Numbered from the stretch's first letter, positions 20,681-33,513 are shown. The stretch: 64,000 nucleotides of DNA from Primulina eburnea (GCF_022965805.1 NC_133103.1:48739693-48803692); one strand, 5' to 3'. Numbers and translations: made by a program. Notes: generated by a model not told the origin, from the letters alone.

Positions 20681-20722
20681 TTCGATATGATAAAAAAAAA
20701 ATACTTTTTTGGGTACCAGAAA

Positions 20723-20890
20723 AGGCAAAAACTCGTGTGAGACGGTCTCACATGTCGTATTTTGTGAGACATATATCTTATTTTGGTCATCCATGAAAAA
20801 GTATTACTTTTTATGCTAAAAGTATTACTTTTTATTGTGAATATATGCATAGTTGACCCGTTTCACAGATAAAAATTCGTGAGATCGTCT
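20723..20890 (+). mobile_element. MITE copy, GAGACGGTCTC family (best example)
   Basis: It begins GTGTGAGACGGTCTCAC and ends GATAAAAATTCGTGAGATCG. Internally it has TTTTGGTCATCCATG and two copies of AGTATTACTTTTTAT. The outer parts are mutually inverted. Related copies lie at about 16925, 18744, 21845, 24345, 27564 and 55470. Confidence 0.75.
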
Positions 20891-21844
20891 GAAATGAGAA
20901 CTACTCACCGAAAATTATTCAACTTTATATTCTCATAATGTATGTATAATATTAATTCAAGAGTCACTACCAAAGTGATGTTTAAGATAGAAGACAAACT
21001 TGATATCAATTGGTTCACTTGAATAAAAAAATGGAGAAGTCTTTCCGTGTAGCTTTCAAAAACAACAGGTGCATGGCCTCCCTTTATTATCGACAATATT
21101 AAAGTCATTTGAAATTCCACACGAAAATTACGTCTAATTATTTACTAGGTCACTTGTCACACAAAATAAATAAATAGGTGTATGGATAACCATATGTTAT
21201 CGAGATATCTTGATCTTGATTTTATGTCTTTTTTTATTTTTATTTTTATTTTATGTGCTTGTCTTTGTATTTGATTTTATATCATACAAGTGGTTTCGTA
21301 TCAATCACTATTCATTTTTATAAATTTCTTGAATATATATATTTTTGTTTCAAAAAATTATGATATTTCATTCATTAGTAATTGTTACCGATCATTATCA
21401 GAATCAAACTAGACAAGATGATAAACATTTAGATGATAAACATTTAGGTGTCTAAATAGATTTTTTTTTTAATTTTGTTTTTTTACTTTTTTTTTAAGTT
21501 GTAAGAATAGATTGTTACAATTAGTTTTCGAATCGGAGATCTAATTCACGTTTGGCATCGACGTGTCTAAATAAATTGAGGTATAATGATTTATTAAGTT
21601 TTTTAAACATATGTAATTTTGATTTTTAAAGTAAAAATTCTCAAGGACGAACATTTTCGAGTTATGTTTGAAAAAGCCACTCCAACAATCATTTCCTCAA
21701 ATATGTTGATTCATTAAAAAATAAAATAAAATAAAAGCTAAAAATATGTGGGCCTTATTCTCCTCAATACAAGCCCACTATAAGAACAAGTCTTTTAAAT
21801 TTCTTTTTTTTTTTCTAATAAAATAATAATAACCCAAGATTAGA
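20891..21844. other. Intergenic, no gene seen
   Basis: AT-rich, with poly-T runs around 21465-21500; nothing assignable. Confidence 0.5.
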
Positions 21845-22022
21845 ACATGTCTCGACGATCTCACGAATCTTTATATATATGAGACGGATCAATCATACCG
21901 ATATTCACAATAAAAAATAATACTCTTAGCATATATAGTAACACTCTTTCATAGATGACCCAAATAAGATACCAGTCTCACAAAATACCACCCGCGAGAT
22001 CCATCTCACACAAGTTTTTGTC
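21845..22022 (-). mobile_element. MITE copy, GAGACGGTCTC family
   Basis: Reverse-oriented copy: CTCACGAATCTTTATAT at the left, CATCTCACACAAGTTTTTG at the right. Confidence 0.65.
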
Positions 22023-22450
22023 CAAGATTTATTTATTTATTTTCTAAAAGAGGTCACTATAAGAAATAAGAGAACCCCAAGTTTTTTCTTTTCCCAAAAA
22101 AATACCCCAAATAATTTATTTGTACAAAAAATAATTGAGCACAAGTGGGAAAAAACATGGGAATTTAAAACTATATCAAGAAATACTCTACAAGAATTCA
22201 GATTGGCGATAAATTCGCTTAATATTATATATATAAAGTGCAAATAATTACATAATAGAATTTAATACAAATATTCTATACCTTAGATTACTTGTTAATA
22301 GTTGATATAGTGCTTCTGCTCTTTAGGTAATTGCTACCGAACAGAGCCATCTAATTCTAAGACGAGAGTCAGGAAAACCAAAGTAGAAAGAAAAATATAT
22401 GCGCTATATACAAACTAGTAGACTATGGTCGAAGCTTGGGCGATCAACGA

Positions 22451-24126
22451 TCAAGACGAAGCTTGATTTCTTTCTCTGCGCATTCGTGCTCCCCACGACG
22501 CATTATCTTCTGAATGTTTGTGCATGCTTCTTCTCTTGAGTCCCGATAGCTGAGACTCCCAATTGCTCTTCCACTCCATTTTCTGTTCCATTTGCTGATC
22601 ATGCAAAAGCGGCAGCGTTAGCCAAGGGGACAAAGTGTAAGCCAAAGAGCAGCATATCGCAAAAAGGAAATTTACTTGAAATGAAATGGAAGGGTATTTT
22701 TTTATTTTATTTTTACTTTTCAGGTGTTCTAGAAGGGAATAAAACTGAGCACTGGAACGCAACCAAAAGTCGTGAAGTAGGCGACCTTAATTATAGCAGT
22801 TTGAAAATTCAATATTTCTCAAGTTGTTAACCAAACATATATATTTGCCAAATCTGAAAGGGACACATCAGAGATTACAGCTCAGACAGGAAATCAGATT
22901 GATAAGTTCGTATTTATAAGATTTTGGTCTCCAATCCAAATTCCAACTGGCTAAATTGGAAAAATTCATTGATTCTTCTTTTGGGATGTTAACAAACAAG
23001 AACGTTGTCAAATTGTCCAAGTACTTGAGATACTCATAGGTTAATTCGATCTCGAATTTTAAGTTGAAGGACTTCTTGAATCTTGTTCAAGAAAAATCTT
23101 TGCTTTCTTATCCTACATCTGCCTATGAATTGTTAGGGGGATTTTTCTAGTCAAATTCATAGGCCCAAGTTCCCATTCGAAAAATCCCCATCTCCAATCC
23201 TTCTATATCATCTGTTCACAACCGGAGACGAACAATCGTTGAAGTGGAATGTAACCAATTAATTTGCTGAAACAAAGAACCAGTGCCTTTGAACACAAAC
23301 AAATATTCGGACAAACTCGAAAACATGAAAAAATCCATCAGATTGTCGGTGCCAGAAGAACTTTACTATTGCAAAACCCAGGGATTGACTCGAAGATTCA
23401 TATTTTAGAAAACTATAAGTAAAATTAAATGGTTATAGCTGATGGTTCATCAATATGGTCCTTCTCAAGATTACTTCATCTAAAAAAAAAAACTTTGATT
23501 TTTATTTTTCTTGAACTGATCATGGTTTCCAGTAATAATGGAACGAGTCAGCCTAACCATCTACCACCACTTTCAACCTGAAAATCTCTACATATTATAC
23601 GAAACCATGTATCAATTTCCTGATTCTGATTTACACAGAATTCAAACTTGGATATTCAATTCAAGGATAAAATCAAATTACTACTCCAAGGTAAAGAAAT
23701 TTAAGCAAAATTTAGTCAAACCTCGTCAAATCTGCCACGCCGGCGAGCAGAAAACGCGAGATGAATCCCCATAGACAATTCGCGATCATATAATTCCTTA
23801 CTTTTAGGATCTGAAAGCGTTTCATAGGCCTCCTGAACCCGAATGAACCTCTCGGTATACTCTTCAGCCCGGCCCGGCGGCGACACATCTGGGTGGTACT
23901 TCCTCGCCAGCTGCTTGTAGGCTTGTTTGATCTCTAATAAAGAACCCGATTCGGGTATTCCCAGCAGTTCGTAGAAGCTCGACGTTGGCCTCGAATTGGC
24001 GACGGTCACGGCGGATCTGATCAGTCCGCTGCGGAAGGAAACGGTGCGCGGCGGAAAGAGGAGGAAGGAGAATCGAAGTGGGTCGGCCTTTGGGAGGTGT
24101 AACATGCTTGAATTGCAGCAGCACAT
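22451..24126 (-). CDS. J20: J20-like chloroplast DnaJ protein (two exons)
   Basis: Exon 1 is 24126-23722 (135 codons). The intron, 23721-22595, has GT and AG borders and is 1127 bp. Exon 2 is 22594-22451 (47 codons plus stop). The intron is in phase 0, and the product has 182 residues. Residues 1-45 form a Ser/Arg-rich chloroplast transit peptide. The J-domain spans about 50-116 with the HPD motif at 78-80 (KYHPDVSPP), the signature that stimulates Hsp70 ATPase. The C-terminal part (MEWKSNWESQLSGLKRRS, then SWGARMRRER) is typical of Arabidopsis J20 (DJC26). J20 is known to deliver inactive deoxyxylulose-5-phosphate synthase to plastid Hsp70 for refolding or degradation. Intact, with no sign of decay; it is the only clear host gene here. 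Orthology is inferred from the tail motifs; other small plastid J-proteins are less similar. Confidence 0.92.
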
Positions 24127-24218
24127 GGCTTTTGCGGGTTGATTCCAGCTAATTGAACGTTTCTCGAAGAGATTTTCTTGGATCTTGGATGATTTCGTAT
24201 GAGTGGAGAAGCTGAGTG

Positions 24219-24226
24219 TATTTATA
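24219..24226 (-). promoter_or_regulatory. TATA box of the J20-like gene
   Basis: TATAAATA on the minus strand, 92 bp before the ATG at 24126, predicts a leader of about 60 bases. Confidence 0.65.
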
Positions 24227-24344
24227 TTAGATAGAGGCGCTGATAAGAACCAGATAGGTGAATATGGAATGTTATGAACATATGATATTTATCCATTTTA
24301 AAATTTTAAAAAAAATAATAACATATAATTTTATTTTATTTTTC

Positions 24345-24570
24345 ACGAAAACTCTTATGAGACGATATCATGCTCAATTTTATTATACAAATCTTCTATA
24401 TAGGTCACCTATAAGAAAATATTATTTTTTATTTATTATACAAATATTTTATATAGGTCATCCATAAAAAAATATTATTTTTATATAAAAAATATTATTA
24501 TTTTATTGTAAATATGAGTATAGTTGACGTGTCTCATGAATAAAGATATGTGAAACCGTCTCACATGATA
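24345..24570 (+). mobile_element. MITE copy, GAGACGGTCTC family, upstream of J20
   Basis: TATGAGACGATATCATG at the left and GAAACCGTCTCACATG at the right, with the family's internal AT-rich core. It lies about 120 bp upstream of the gene's TATA box. Confidence 0.6.
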
Positions 24571-25526
24571 TTTACTATTTTTTACAGCAAGTTTAATTTT
24601 TTTAAAAAATATTTCTTTGGGTTGTTTTTATATTTTTAAAGGAAAAATAATAATTTTATTTTTATATGGCTTTTTACATGAAAATTGTTGAGATATAAAC
24701 TAATTAATATGAGACTCACTTTTAAATTTCCAACAACTTAGTTAAATATATGTTCATTTGTTAGATTGAAATTTTCTCAGCAATTCCCGACTCACATAAA
24801 AAAATGTTTATACACTCATTGGGCCAACAATTATTTTTCGTAATGAAATTCGGTACAAAACATTGAAATATATGAAATATATATATGATATTGTAGAATA
24901 AAGTTATTTTACATCTGGTACAAAAGATAAAATAGAATATAAAATTGGAACAACTATATTAAAATCAATATTTACCACACTTGTTTGTGTGCTCAAATAT
25001 CATATATTAGGACTTGATCTGAAAGAGTTTATACTGAAATATCATATATTAGTACCACATATTAAATGTTTTGTACCAATTTTTGTTAATATCAGTGAAG
25101 TGTTTAGAAAGAGGATTAAATGAAAACTCTCAAATTTTTCTTTCTTCTGCTTCCGAAATATGTGCTTTAAATCTTTTAAGGAGTCAGAAGCTGATTTCGA
25201 TATTTGGAAACTGCAACAGACTACTTAAAATTGGGGAAATAGTCCAGAAAACTTGATGAAACTTAAATACAATAGAAAGTAAAATAACACAATATTTGTT
25301 TCTGGAAGTTCAAAAGACAAAACTCTTCTACGTATCTCATTTTCTCTTTCTAGAAGACGTCACTAAAAAATTTGTTCAATACACATTTGTACAAACTCAT
25401 TCTAGTAGGAGTTACCATTGCCTACTAAAACTTTGCGTATTACAACTCAACAATTAGTGAATTTTGATTCTGAGAAAGACACTTTCAATATAATACAAAC
25501 ACTTCACACTTTCGGTGGGTAAATAT
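24571..25526. other. Intergenic, no gene seen
   Basis: AT-rich; I see no gene, RNA or mobile element that I can support. Confidence 0.5.
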
Positions 25527-25819
25527 AATGAGCGTGTGTTAATTTTTTGTAGACTTTCAGTATGATAAGCTAAAAGATGCGAGTGATTTAATTTCACAAA
25601 AGAAAAATTAATTTTATGAACATATAATGTGTTAATTTTTTTGTAGACTTTCAGTATTATAAACTAAAAGATGCGAGTGATTTAATTTCACAAAAGAAAA
25701 ATGAATTTTATGAGCATATAATATGTTAATTTTTTGTAGACTTTCAGTATTATAAGCTAAAAGATGCGAGTGATTTAATTTCACAAAAAGAAAAATGAAT
25801 TTTATGAACATATAATGAA
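25527..25819. repeat. Tandem repeat, three units of about 92-96 bp
   Basis: Each unit has TGTTAATTTTTTGTAGAC, then TAAAAGATGCGAGTGATT and TTTATGAACATATAAT. Units begin near 25537, 25629 and 25724. The short minus-strand ORF across them is a by-product of the repeat. Confidence 0.9.
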
Positions 25820-27563
25820 GCATTTTTATAAAACATCTTCAACGTTCGAATGAGAACAACTCTTTTATTTGATCATTTGCTTCTTCAAGCCCCGTTAAAT
25901 CTATTAAAAATAGGGATAAAAGCATAAATAAATCGTGGATTGTTAAGAAAATTTGAATTAAGATGCATTAAATATCATATATAAATTTTCAGTTTGGTAT
26001 ACGTAACTTTAAAAATTAAATTAAATTGGTAGATTAAATTGATGTGTGCCAAATAGACATGAAAAAAATGTGAGGCGGTTAACTTAATGTAATTAAGTAA
26101 TTAACTAACAAGCATACATGATAGATGCCTATAATAAATTTTTAATGTTATAATAACATGTTTTATTTAAAATAATTAATATGACCATTTTACGTTAAAC
26201 TGAGTTTTTAAATAACATTTTAAATAAATTATTTTAAATTAGTTTTATTTATTATTTATTATGATATATGATGAAAATTAACTAATTTGACACAAATCTA
26301 GAGTAGTGTTTATTATTTATCCCTGCGTTCGAATATTTACTTTTATTGTAATATTTTTCGCACATGTGCTAATCACGATTTATTTTTTTATTTTTTATTT
26401 TGTAATTTGGCCTAAATCTGTCCCATGTCTAGTTTCTATTGCATTTAAGCATAGATATATTATTTGTAACAAACTAATTATAATTTTTAGCATTCTAAAA
26501 TTAAATGGAAATTTACTATTACTTTAATTATTTTTAAATATAACTTATTAAATTCACGAAATACTATATCTTGTGGTTAATTGCAGGATCAGAGTGGTAA
26601 TTCATAACTTTAAAGACTAATACACGTAGAACGATCTTAACAATTTTTGGGTTTGAGTTTGAATTCGAAAGAGGTCCTTAAACTGTAATTTGTTTTCATA
26701 TTCTTTTAGACTCAAAACAAGTTTTTTAAATTAAAGCAATGTAAAATCTCGTTTAAAAAATCATGTACAAAATTATCAATTAAGAAACTCGTCTAACAAT
26801 TTTAGAGCTAAAAATATTAATCAAATTGTTCAGTATTTCTTTCTCAATTGATAATATAAATATATAATCAATCCATTCAATTTTTTCTTGTGACATAGTT
26901 GATCGGAGAAAAAGTTTTGACGAGAATTAACTTTGAGAAATTTCGTTTTGCACTTAATACTTTAATCACGATAGTGAACAAGATTTAATAAACAACGTGA
27001 CCATTTAGAAAATATCTATCCATTTTTTGCAAATAATTCACCACATCAATTGCTCGAATTTGTTTCTGATCTTGATAATGAAAACTTCAAGAATATCAAC
27101 TCTGAAAATAAATCATTATCATTAATATCAAAAAAATCTTATGAATCAGATAATATGTTTTTATATTTGTCAAACTACACTACTATATAATAAATTTATG
27201 GAATAAAAAAAGTTTCTTTTTTTTCTTTTTTTGGAAAATGCTATATTTACAATTAGGATTAAAATTGGATTACAAAATGCATTTGAAATAACAAATTATC
27301 ATTGCATTTTATTTTGAAAACTCTTTCAAAAATACATTTACGTTAGTTTTATCATTTTAAATATACTTTGTAATCTAATATGTAACTCATATTGTCAAAC
27401 TGGAAAATTTTATGTACTGCAATTTTACAAAGTATTACGGAAATTGGGTATAAAGGAAAGAGGATGAGAAAAGCCACAGCCGCCACCGTCATCTTCTATG
27501 ATGATTTTTTCTTTTTTTTTTGTCAAATCGTAAACGAGTATACACAGTGAAATTAATCAGAGT
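25820..27563. other. AT-rich intergenic stretch
   Basis: About 1.7 kb with no supported gene. Long A/T runs, no recognised element. Confidence 0.5.
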
Positions 27564-27746
27564 AGGTCTTTTGTGAGACGGTTTTACGAATCTTTATCTG
27601 TGAGACGTGTCGATCCTACCGATATTCACAATAAAAAGTAATACTCTTAGCATAAAAAATAATATTTTTTCATGGATAACCCAAATATGAGATATGTCTC
27701 ACAAATTACGGTTCATGAGACCGTTTCACACAAATTTTTGTCAATT
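27564..27746 (-). mobile_element. MITE copy, GAGACGGTCTC family
   Basis: Reverse-oriented: TTGTGAGACGGTTTTACG at the left, GAGACCGTTTCACACAAA at the right, with AAAAAGTAATACTCTTAGC inside. Near full length. Confidence 0.72.
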
Positions 27747-28639
27747 AATTAATGTATTGTCATTTGCTAACGATGATTATTTTGGCAAAGAATCGCGGAT
27801 TATTTTTGCACATTAAACTTTATATAGAATAATTAAATAAAAATATGTCCAAATAAATTTGAAGTTTCTTTCAATAGATTTTTTTTATTTGAATTTTAGT
27901 AAATATTATTTTGTATTTTAATTTATTCATTTTACGGTGTAATGTATATTTCTTGGACATGATGAGTATATTTTTCAAAATAAAAAAAATTGGTGAAGTC
28001 TTGAGACGCTAAGAATTATTATCTATGTCATAAAATTCAATATATGGTACAAAAAAATTGATAAATAATATATATTTTTAAATAAATATTACTTGAATAA
28101 ATTAGATCAGTACCTCATTCGGTGAATGTGCCCCATATTAATGTATGATCAATTTAAGAAAATTAATATTATTATAAGATTTATTTTTAAAAAAATTTGT
28201 TGTCAGTTGCCGCCGGCCAATCAACACAATCAATAGGAATTATAATTTATAATTAAATATAAATATATAAATTTGGATCGTTAATTTCATGTGTATTTAA
28301 AGTAATGAGCTGTTATTAAATAAAATTGTATATATAATATTTGATCTTCATCCTGTCTACGATGATAATCAATCTAACAACACATCAAATTCACATGAAG
28401 TGGATATCCGAGATTAATTTAGAGGGGACATATAAATTATTTAGTAAATTCTAAAAATAGTCGGCTATGAAATACCAAAATTTTCCACAGTTGAAACATG
28501 GCTAGTACTCATTAGTCGACTCTTTCTTGTAATGATTACATATGCTTGGGTTATGGAAATTGCCAGATTCTTTCTTAGGAATTTGCCAAATTTTTTTCAA
28601 GAACAATGACATTACATCAATGCTCAATTGCTCTGTTGG
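27747..28639. other. AT-rich intergenic stretch
   Basis: No gene or repeat that I can name. Confidence 0.5.
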
Positions 28640-29360
28640 TTTCTCTTTAAAGACATTGACAAATTGTTGTTGTAGCCAGAGCTTTCGTGAGTTTGGCTGT
28701 TAATTCATCATCAGTTCTAGTTTCAAGTTTAAATTCATATGCTTTAAGATCAGTAAACAGATCGTGCAACTCAAACTTGTTAAGATCTTTTGATTCACAC
28801 ATAGCTATTGTTTTGACATTTATTCTCTTGAGAGTGTCATCATAGTTTTCAATGCTATTTCTTGGTTTCCATATTCTTTGCCAAGTGCAGCTAGTTCAAT
28901 AATGATACTGCTCACGCTTTCATCGAAGTTTGGGATTGATTCTCTAGCCTTCATCTTGATACTGTCAAACTTTTGAATAACAACATACAGTTTGTTCTTT
29001 TTTGTTTGATCGTTTCCTTTGTATACTTGTATCAGTTTCTCGCATATGTCTTTGGTAGTGGAACACATATTAATATTGCTGAAGGTATTATTATCTAATG
29101 TCTACTATAGAATATCATTGGAAACATTGTCAATATTTTTCTTTTTTTGTCAACAGTAGTAAACTTCATTCTTTATTTTTCAATAACCTGAGGAGTACAT
29201 CAGATATGACAATGTCAATGTTACCTTTCATTATTTTTATTGGCCCGTCTATGAAAATATATCACATATCATCATCTTATGTAAATAAATGAGCAGCATC
29301 CTGATCTTTCAATCATGAAAGTCTTCTTTAGAGAACATTGGTATTTGGGTGACCAGACCA
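28640..29360 (-). pseudogene. gag: Decayed copia (Sirevirus-like) gag relic
   Basis: On the minus strand, 29068-28820 encodes 82 residues (MCSTTKDICEKLIQVYKG...) closely resembling the UBN2 region of the gag at 1722. Flanking frames continue the match with stops and frameshifts: SKEDFHD and IRM upstream near 29325, and CESKDLNKFELHDLF downstream near 28790. There is no zinc knuckle and no pol, so the element is truncated after the first half of gag. Its 5' LTR lies to the right (29403 onward). Confidence 0.85.
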
Positions 29361-29382
29361 TTTAGTGTTAAGAGACAAAAAG

Positions 29383-29400
29383 TAACCTTCTATGTTACCA
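29383..29400 (-). promoter_or_regulatory. Decayed primer-binding site of the copia relic
   Basis: AGTGGTAACATAGA on the minus strand matches the canonical AGTGGTATCAGAGC at 11 of 14 positions and directly follows the LTR end. Confidence 0.5.
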
Positions 29401-29726
29401 CTTGTTAGGTTCAGAGATTAATTTAGAGAGTGTAAATAAATTATACTTCAATGTATTCTTGTCAATTGAGTATCCAATAAACCTACAGTGTGTTACTGCT
29501 CAAAAAGAGGCTCATTGAATCGGCCGAACGCTGAAAGAATGGTTTGATTATAATTGACTAAGCTATCAAATGAATAATTAAATATATTTTGAATGAAATG
29601 TAAATGACACAAATTTTTTTCTGAATGTTCGGATAATTCAACACACGTACATCACACTTCTTTCTTGTGGAAGGATTGCACTAAAAGATTTTGACAGTCA
29701 CAAATTTTGCATCTGCCCACTTCAGC

Positions 29727-30891
29727 TGTCACGTCCCGGGACGGGGGTTAGTTGACACCGGCGTTGCTCTCAAATTTACATTCGAAAACAACAAGCCTCA
29801 GAGTATAGAATTCAAAAACCAGTCTTTTATTCGTAATACTGAATATTTAATGTCTGAACAACTCGATTAATAATGTTTTACAGCGGAAATGTAAAACCAA
29901 ATATAACAACGTCTTAAAAAATGCAGCGGAATAAACATAAACCAGAACTGATAAACAACAGTCTTCTTCACCAGCCCCAGAATTGAATATGCTCTTCTTC
30001 TTCTAACTTTTGTTCCTCGTTCTTATCTGAGATGGGTGTGGTGGATGAGTGATATGGTTGTCACTCAGTAAGCAGGGGCGGGAATAACTCCCAGTTTTCG
30101 AAATTATTTTCAACATAAACAGTAATACAATAATGTACAGAAAACTCTTATTTTCAGAACAGAAATAAGAATTCAGAAATCACAGGTTTCAGAACAGAAA
30201 TCAGAATTAGTAAGCACTGAGCACGTTAGTGAATTTCATGGCTAAACTGATATCAGTCCCCTATATGTTCTCTAATCTAAGGGGTGAGGCCAGAATCAGA
30301 ATCAGAATCAGAATTCAGAAATGTTCATAATATATATTCCTACCATTAGTTCATTAGGGAGTTTCAGTGCTTCAAAATCATATATCCGAAATAAACATAC
30401 AGAAACTATACTTTAAAACAGAATTATCAAACTGATTTCAAGATATTTATATATAAGCCCACTTAGAGTAATTTGCTGGAGAGTTTCGGTTGAAATCTGG
30501 AAATAGGCTTGTTCTCGCTACTGCTTTCTACTGTCCGAAAATAAGCACTCTCTTATCTCAAATATTTCAAGTGATAACTCAAGATTTGTGTAACACCAAT
30601 TAAGAGGTTGAGGGTGCTATTTATAGGCAAAATTCTGACTGTTAGCCTCCCAATTAATGGTCATAATCTGCCATTAACAACCTTTATTCCGTGTTAAATG
30701 CTTCAGTTACAAGTCTAAGCTGAATCAGTAACTGTCTGCTGGAATATCGTTCTTCTGCTGCTAGATTCTGTCTGCTGGATTTTTGTCTGCTGGAAAAATA
30801 CCATCTTCTGAAATCTAAGTTGCTGCTGGAATTGCTAGCTTCTGCTGAAATTTGCTACATGCTGCTACTGCTGGAGTTTCAGGTTCTCACA
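29727..30891 (-). mobile_element. Solo LTR of a gypsy-type element
   Basis: 1165 bp from TGTCACGTCCCGGG to TTCTCACA, flanked by the perfect 5-bp duplication TCAGC (29722-29726 and 30892-30896), with no internal region. On the minus strand it begins TGTGAGAACC and ends GACGTGACA. A TATA box (CTATAAATAG, about 30618-30627) supports the minus orientation. It arose by recombination between two LTRs. Confidence 0.9.
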
Positions 30892-31769
30892 TCAGCAGTA
30901 CTTACCACAATGCCTAACTGAAACTCTTAGTAATTTCTTCTAACAAAACTGAACAATATATTTATTGTCAGATTACAAGTATTAGGGAAATGATTTGCAA
31001 AGCACAAGTAAGGTCGTCAGTTATCAGAATAAACAACTAAGCATGTGCTATCTTTTATCAGTTGGGCACTTGAATACATTGAAACTTCTCACAAATGCAC
31101 AAAAGTTTTGCAGTGTAAACAAAAATCAGAGAGCCAAAAAATTGATATATTCCTCTATTTAAAATGGTCAGTAAAATAAAATAGGATATCCATTCCAAAT
31201 GAAATAGTCGTTGGTCACGTCATTATCCTTTCTAGAAATAGTACACTTAGTAGTACATTCTGATAGGAATCAGACTGTTAGTGTGGGGACCCGGACGCTA
31301 ATCAAGTTCTTAATCATAATTGAGACTAATTAATCAATGAAAAGCAGGGTCTAAATTTTTTTTTTTTAAAATGTGGAACGTAGTGAAATAAAACTCATAT
31401 ACATATCAGTATAAAATACAATACAAGTCCTGTACTGCATGCATTCAAAATAAACTAAGGTTTAACAACTAATGTCAAGTGTCCAACCCTATCTCTAATC
31501 CAAGTCCGGAGCCTCCACTCTAATCACGATCTTTCCTCATCTCCTGGACCCTGATCCTGTCCCACCTGTTGTCATGTACACATACAGACAAGACAACAGC
31601 TCCGGTGAGAATATAATCCCAGTATAAATCAACGAAACATGCAATCATATAAGACAATATAAAGCATATAATCAGGTAACAGATATATGTATCCAAATCT
31701 GAAACATAATCAATATCAATCTGTCGACATGATTCTATAATTCAGACTAGACTCAATCCTAGTCTAGGG

Positions 31770-32035
31770 ATCCCGGCTTCCAGATGTGGTATTCCTATAT
31801 CGAATTCCGTAAAGGATGGAACCATAATCTCTATTACTCGATATAACCAGTGCCCTGGTATTCCTATATCGAATTCCGTAATAGAAGAATTCCAATACCC
31901 TTTACTCGATATAACCAAATATGGTGTTCCTATATCGAATTCCGTAATAGATTCCATTACTTGATATAACCAAATATGGTGTTCCTATATCGAATTCCGT
32001 AATAGATTCCATTACTCGATATAACCAAACATCCG
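31770..32035. repeat. Minisatellite in the family B LTR
   Basis: Four units of about 57-73 bp carrying TTCCTATATCGAATTCCGTA and ACTCGATATAACCA; repeated in the other LTR at about 37700-37965. Short ORFs over it are artefacts of the repeat. Confidence 0.88.
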
Positions 32036-33200
32036 GTGTCCTGACCTATCCGTCATGGACTGCAGTTCTATCTTTAATATCCTATCTTGAGACATCGTGC
32101 AATGTGCCGTGGCGATACCACCACTATCCGGCACTTCTGTCACAAGATAAATCGTCTAATACCTGTCATCTAAAATCAAGAGAACAAGTATATCATCAAT
32201 TCAATGCAAATATCAATGCAATAAAGTAAAGTATGTGATTTAGGGAAACCCAAGTCCAAACCGACTCAATTCCATCTCCCAATACCACATTGACTTATAC
32301 CTTTGTCTCATCCGTCTGACGAAGACGATGATCTGTCCATATCAAATCTGAAATGACAATAACAAATACACTGTATCAATGTGTAACTCAATTCAAAATC
32401 TGTTCTGATCATACTCAACTCAGTATAAAATCTGATCAATATCTGAACAAGATACAATTTGATTCATAACAACAATATCCCGATATAATCAAAATCATAA
32501 CTGAATCTGATCAATCTGAATCAACTGATGTTTCGACGGCACAATAACACAGTCTTGTCACCCCGTCAATCTCAACATCACAGATATCATTTCTAAATGC
32601 GTTATCAATACCATATCATCATTCTTCTAATTCTAGTATGTCAATATCTATTGAATTCACTCAGGATCTGTTGAAATTCATAAAACAGACATACAGTATA
32701 ATTTCTTCGATCTGACTTCACATATATACTGAATAGTCTATTCAGAACATATCAGAATAATCAACACTCTATTCTTGAATCAAGAACAATACAATTCCAG
32801 TGTTTAATCTCAGATAATATCTTCTGAAATTCATAACAATTGTATAAACAGTCTGTTCTTAGATCTGACTTCGATTATACAATACCTACTGTAGCAGAAA
32901 CACCATATCTGAATCATATTCAATTCTGACAATATGATATTTCTAAAATATCTCAAAACGTAACGAAACTTACGTCCTTGTGTAGCTCGTGTCGATAGGA
33001 ACTCGGTGTCGTACTCGGATTCAAAATCAGACGGGCGAATTTCTCACAAAAGGCGTAAGGATTTTCAACCCTATTCCGGAACCTTTCTCGAATCCTTCGT
33101 TCTTCTTTCTGAAGAAATCTCGAAGTATACATATATATATATATACACACATACGATGCATGCAAGAAGGCAAGTGGCGAAATCTCGTTTTGCATGATTC

Positions 33201-33377
33201 GCGCTCGAGCGGTCAATCTTTACCGCTCGAGCGCGGAGCCTTCTGTCCAAGCCTCGGCGATTTACACACTGGCGCTCGAGCGGTAACTTTCTGCCGCTCG
33301 AGCGCCAGACATTCTGTCCGAACAATACTTTGCGATGCATTGGCGCTCGGGCGGTGCTTTTCTACCGCTCGAGCGCC
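33201..33377. repeat. Three hairpin repeats in the family B LTR
   Basis: Three palindromes (33201-33234, 33271-33306, 33342-33377) have GCGCTCGAGCGGT arms around 8-10 base loops, spaced about 70 bp. The same set lies at 39168-39344 in the other LTR. Confidence 0.93.
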
Positions 33378-33513
33378 CAGGGTTCTGGCCAAATCCTTGG
33401 CTACTTATGCAACGACGCTCGGTCTCGGCATAACGGTTCATTTGAGTTCTTACAACCTTAATCATGCCAATTAATCAACGTCTGATTATAGTAATTAAAT
33501 CTCGGGCATTACA

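Larger units (their letters stand above)
31282..33513 (-). repeat. 3' LTR of family B
   Basis: 2232 bp between TGTGGGGACC and GGGCATTACA. Contains a minisatellite (31770-32035) and GC-rich hairpin repeats (33201-33377). Confidence 0.93.

Noticed and set aside
24258..24467. 69-codon ORF upstream of J20
   Set aside because: Lies in the MITE and AT-rich DNA; Tyr/Ile/Phe-rich without homology.
31742..31957. 71-codon minus-strand ORF in the family B LTR (again at 37671-37886)
   Set aside because: It is the translation of the LTR minisatellite (repeated TEFDIG units).
32953..33474. Overlapping ORFs on both strands of the family B LTR (again at 38882-39441)
   Set aside because: They read through the (TA)n tract and the palindromic GC repeats; open frames on both strands reflect the repeat symmetry.
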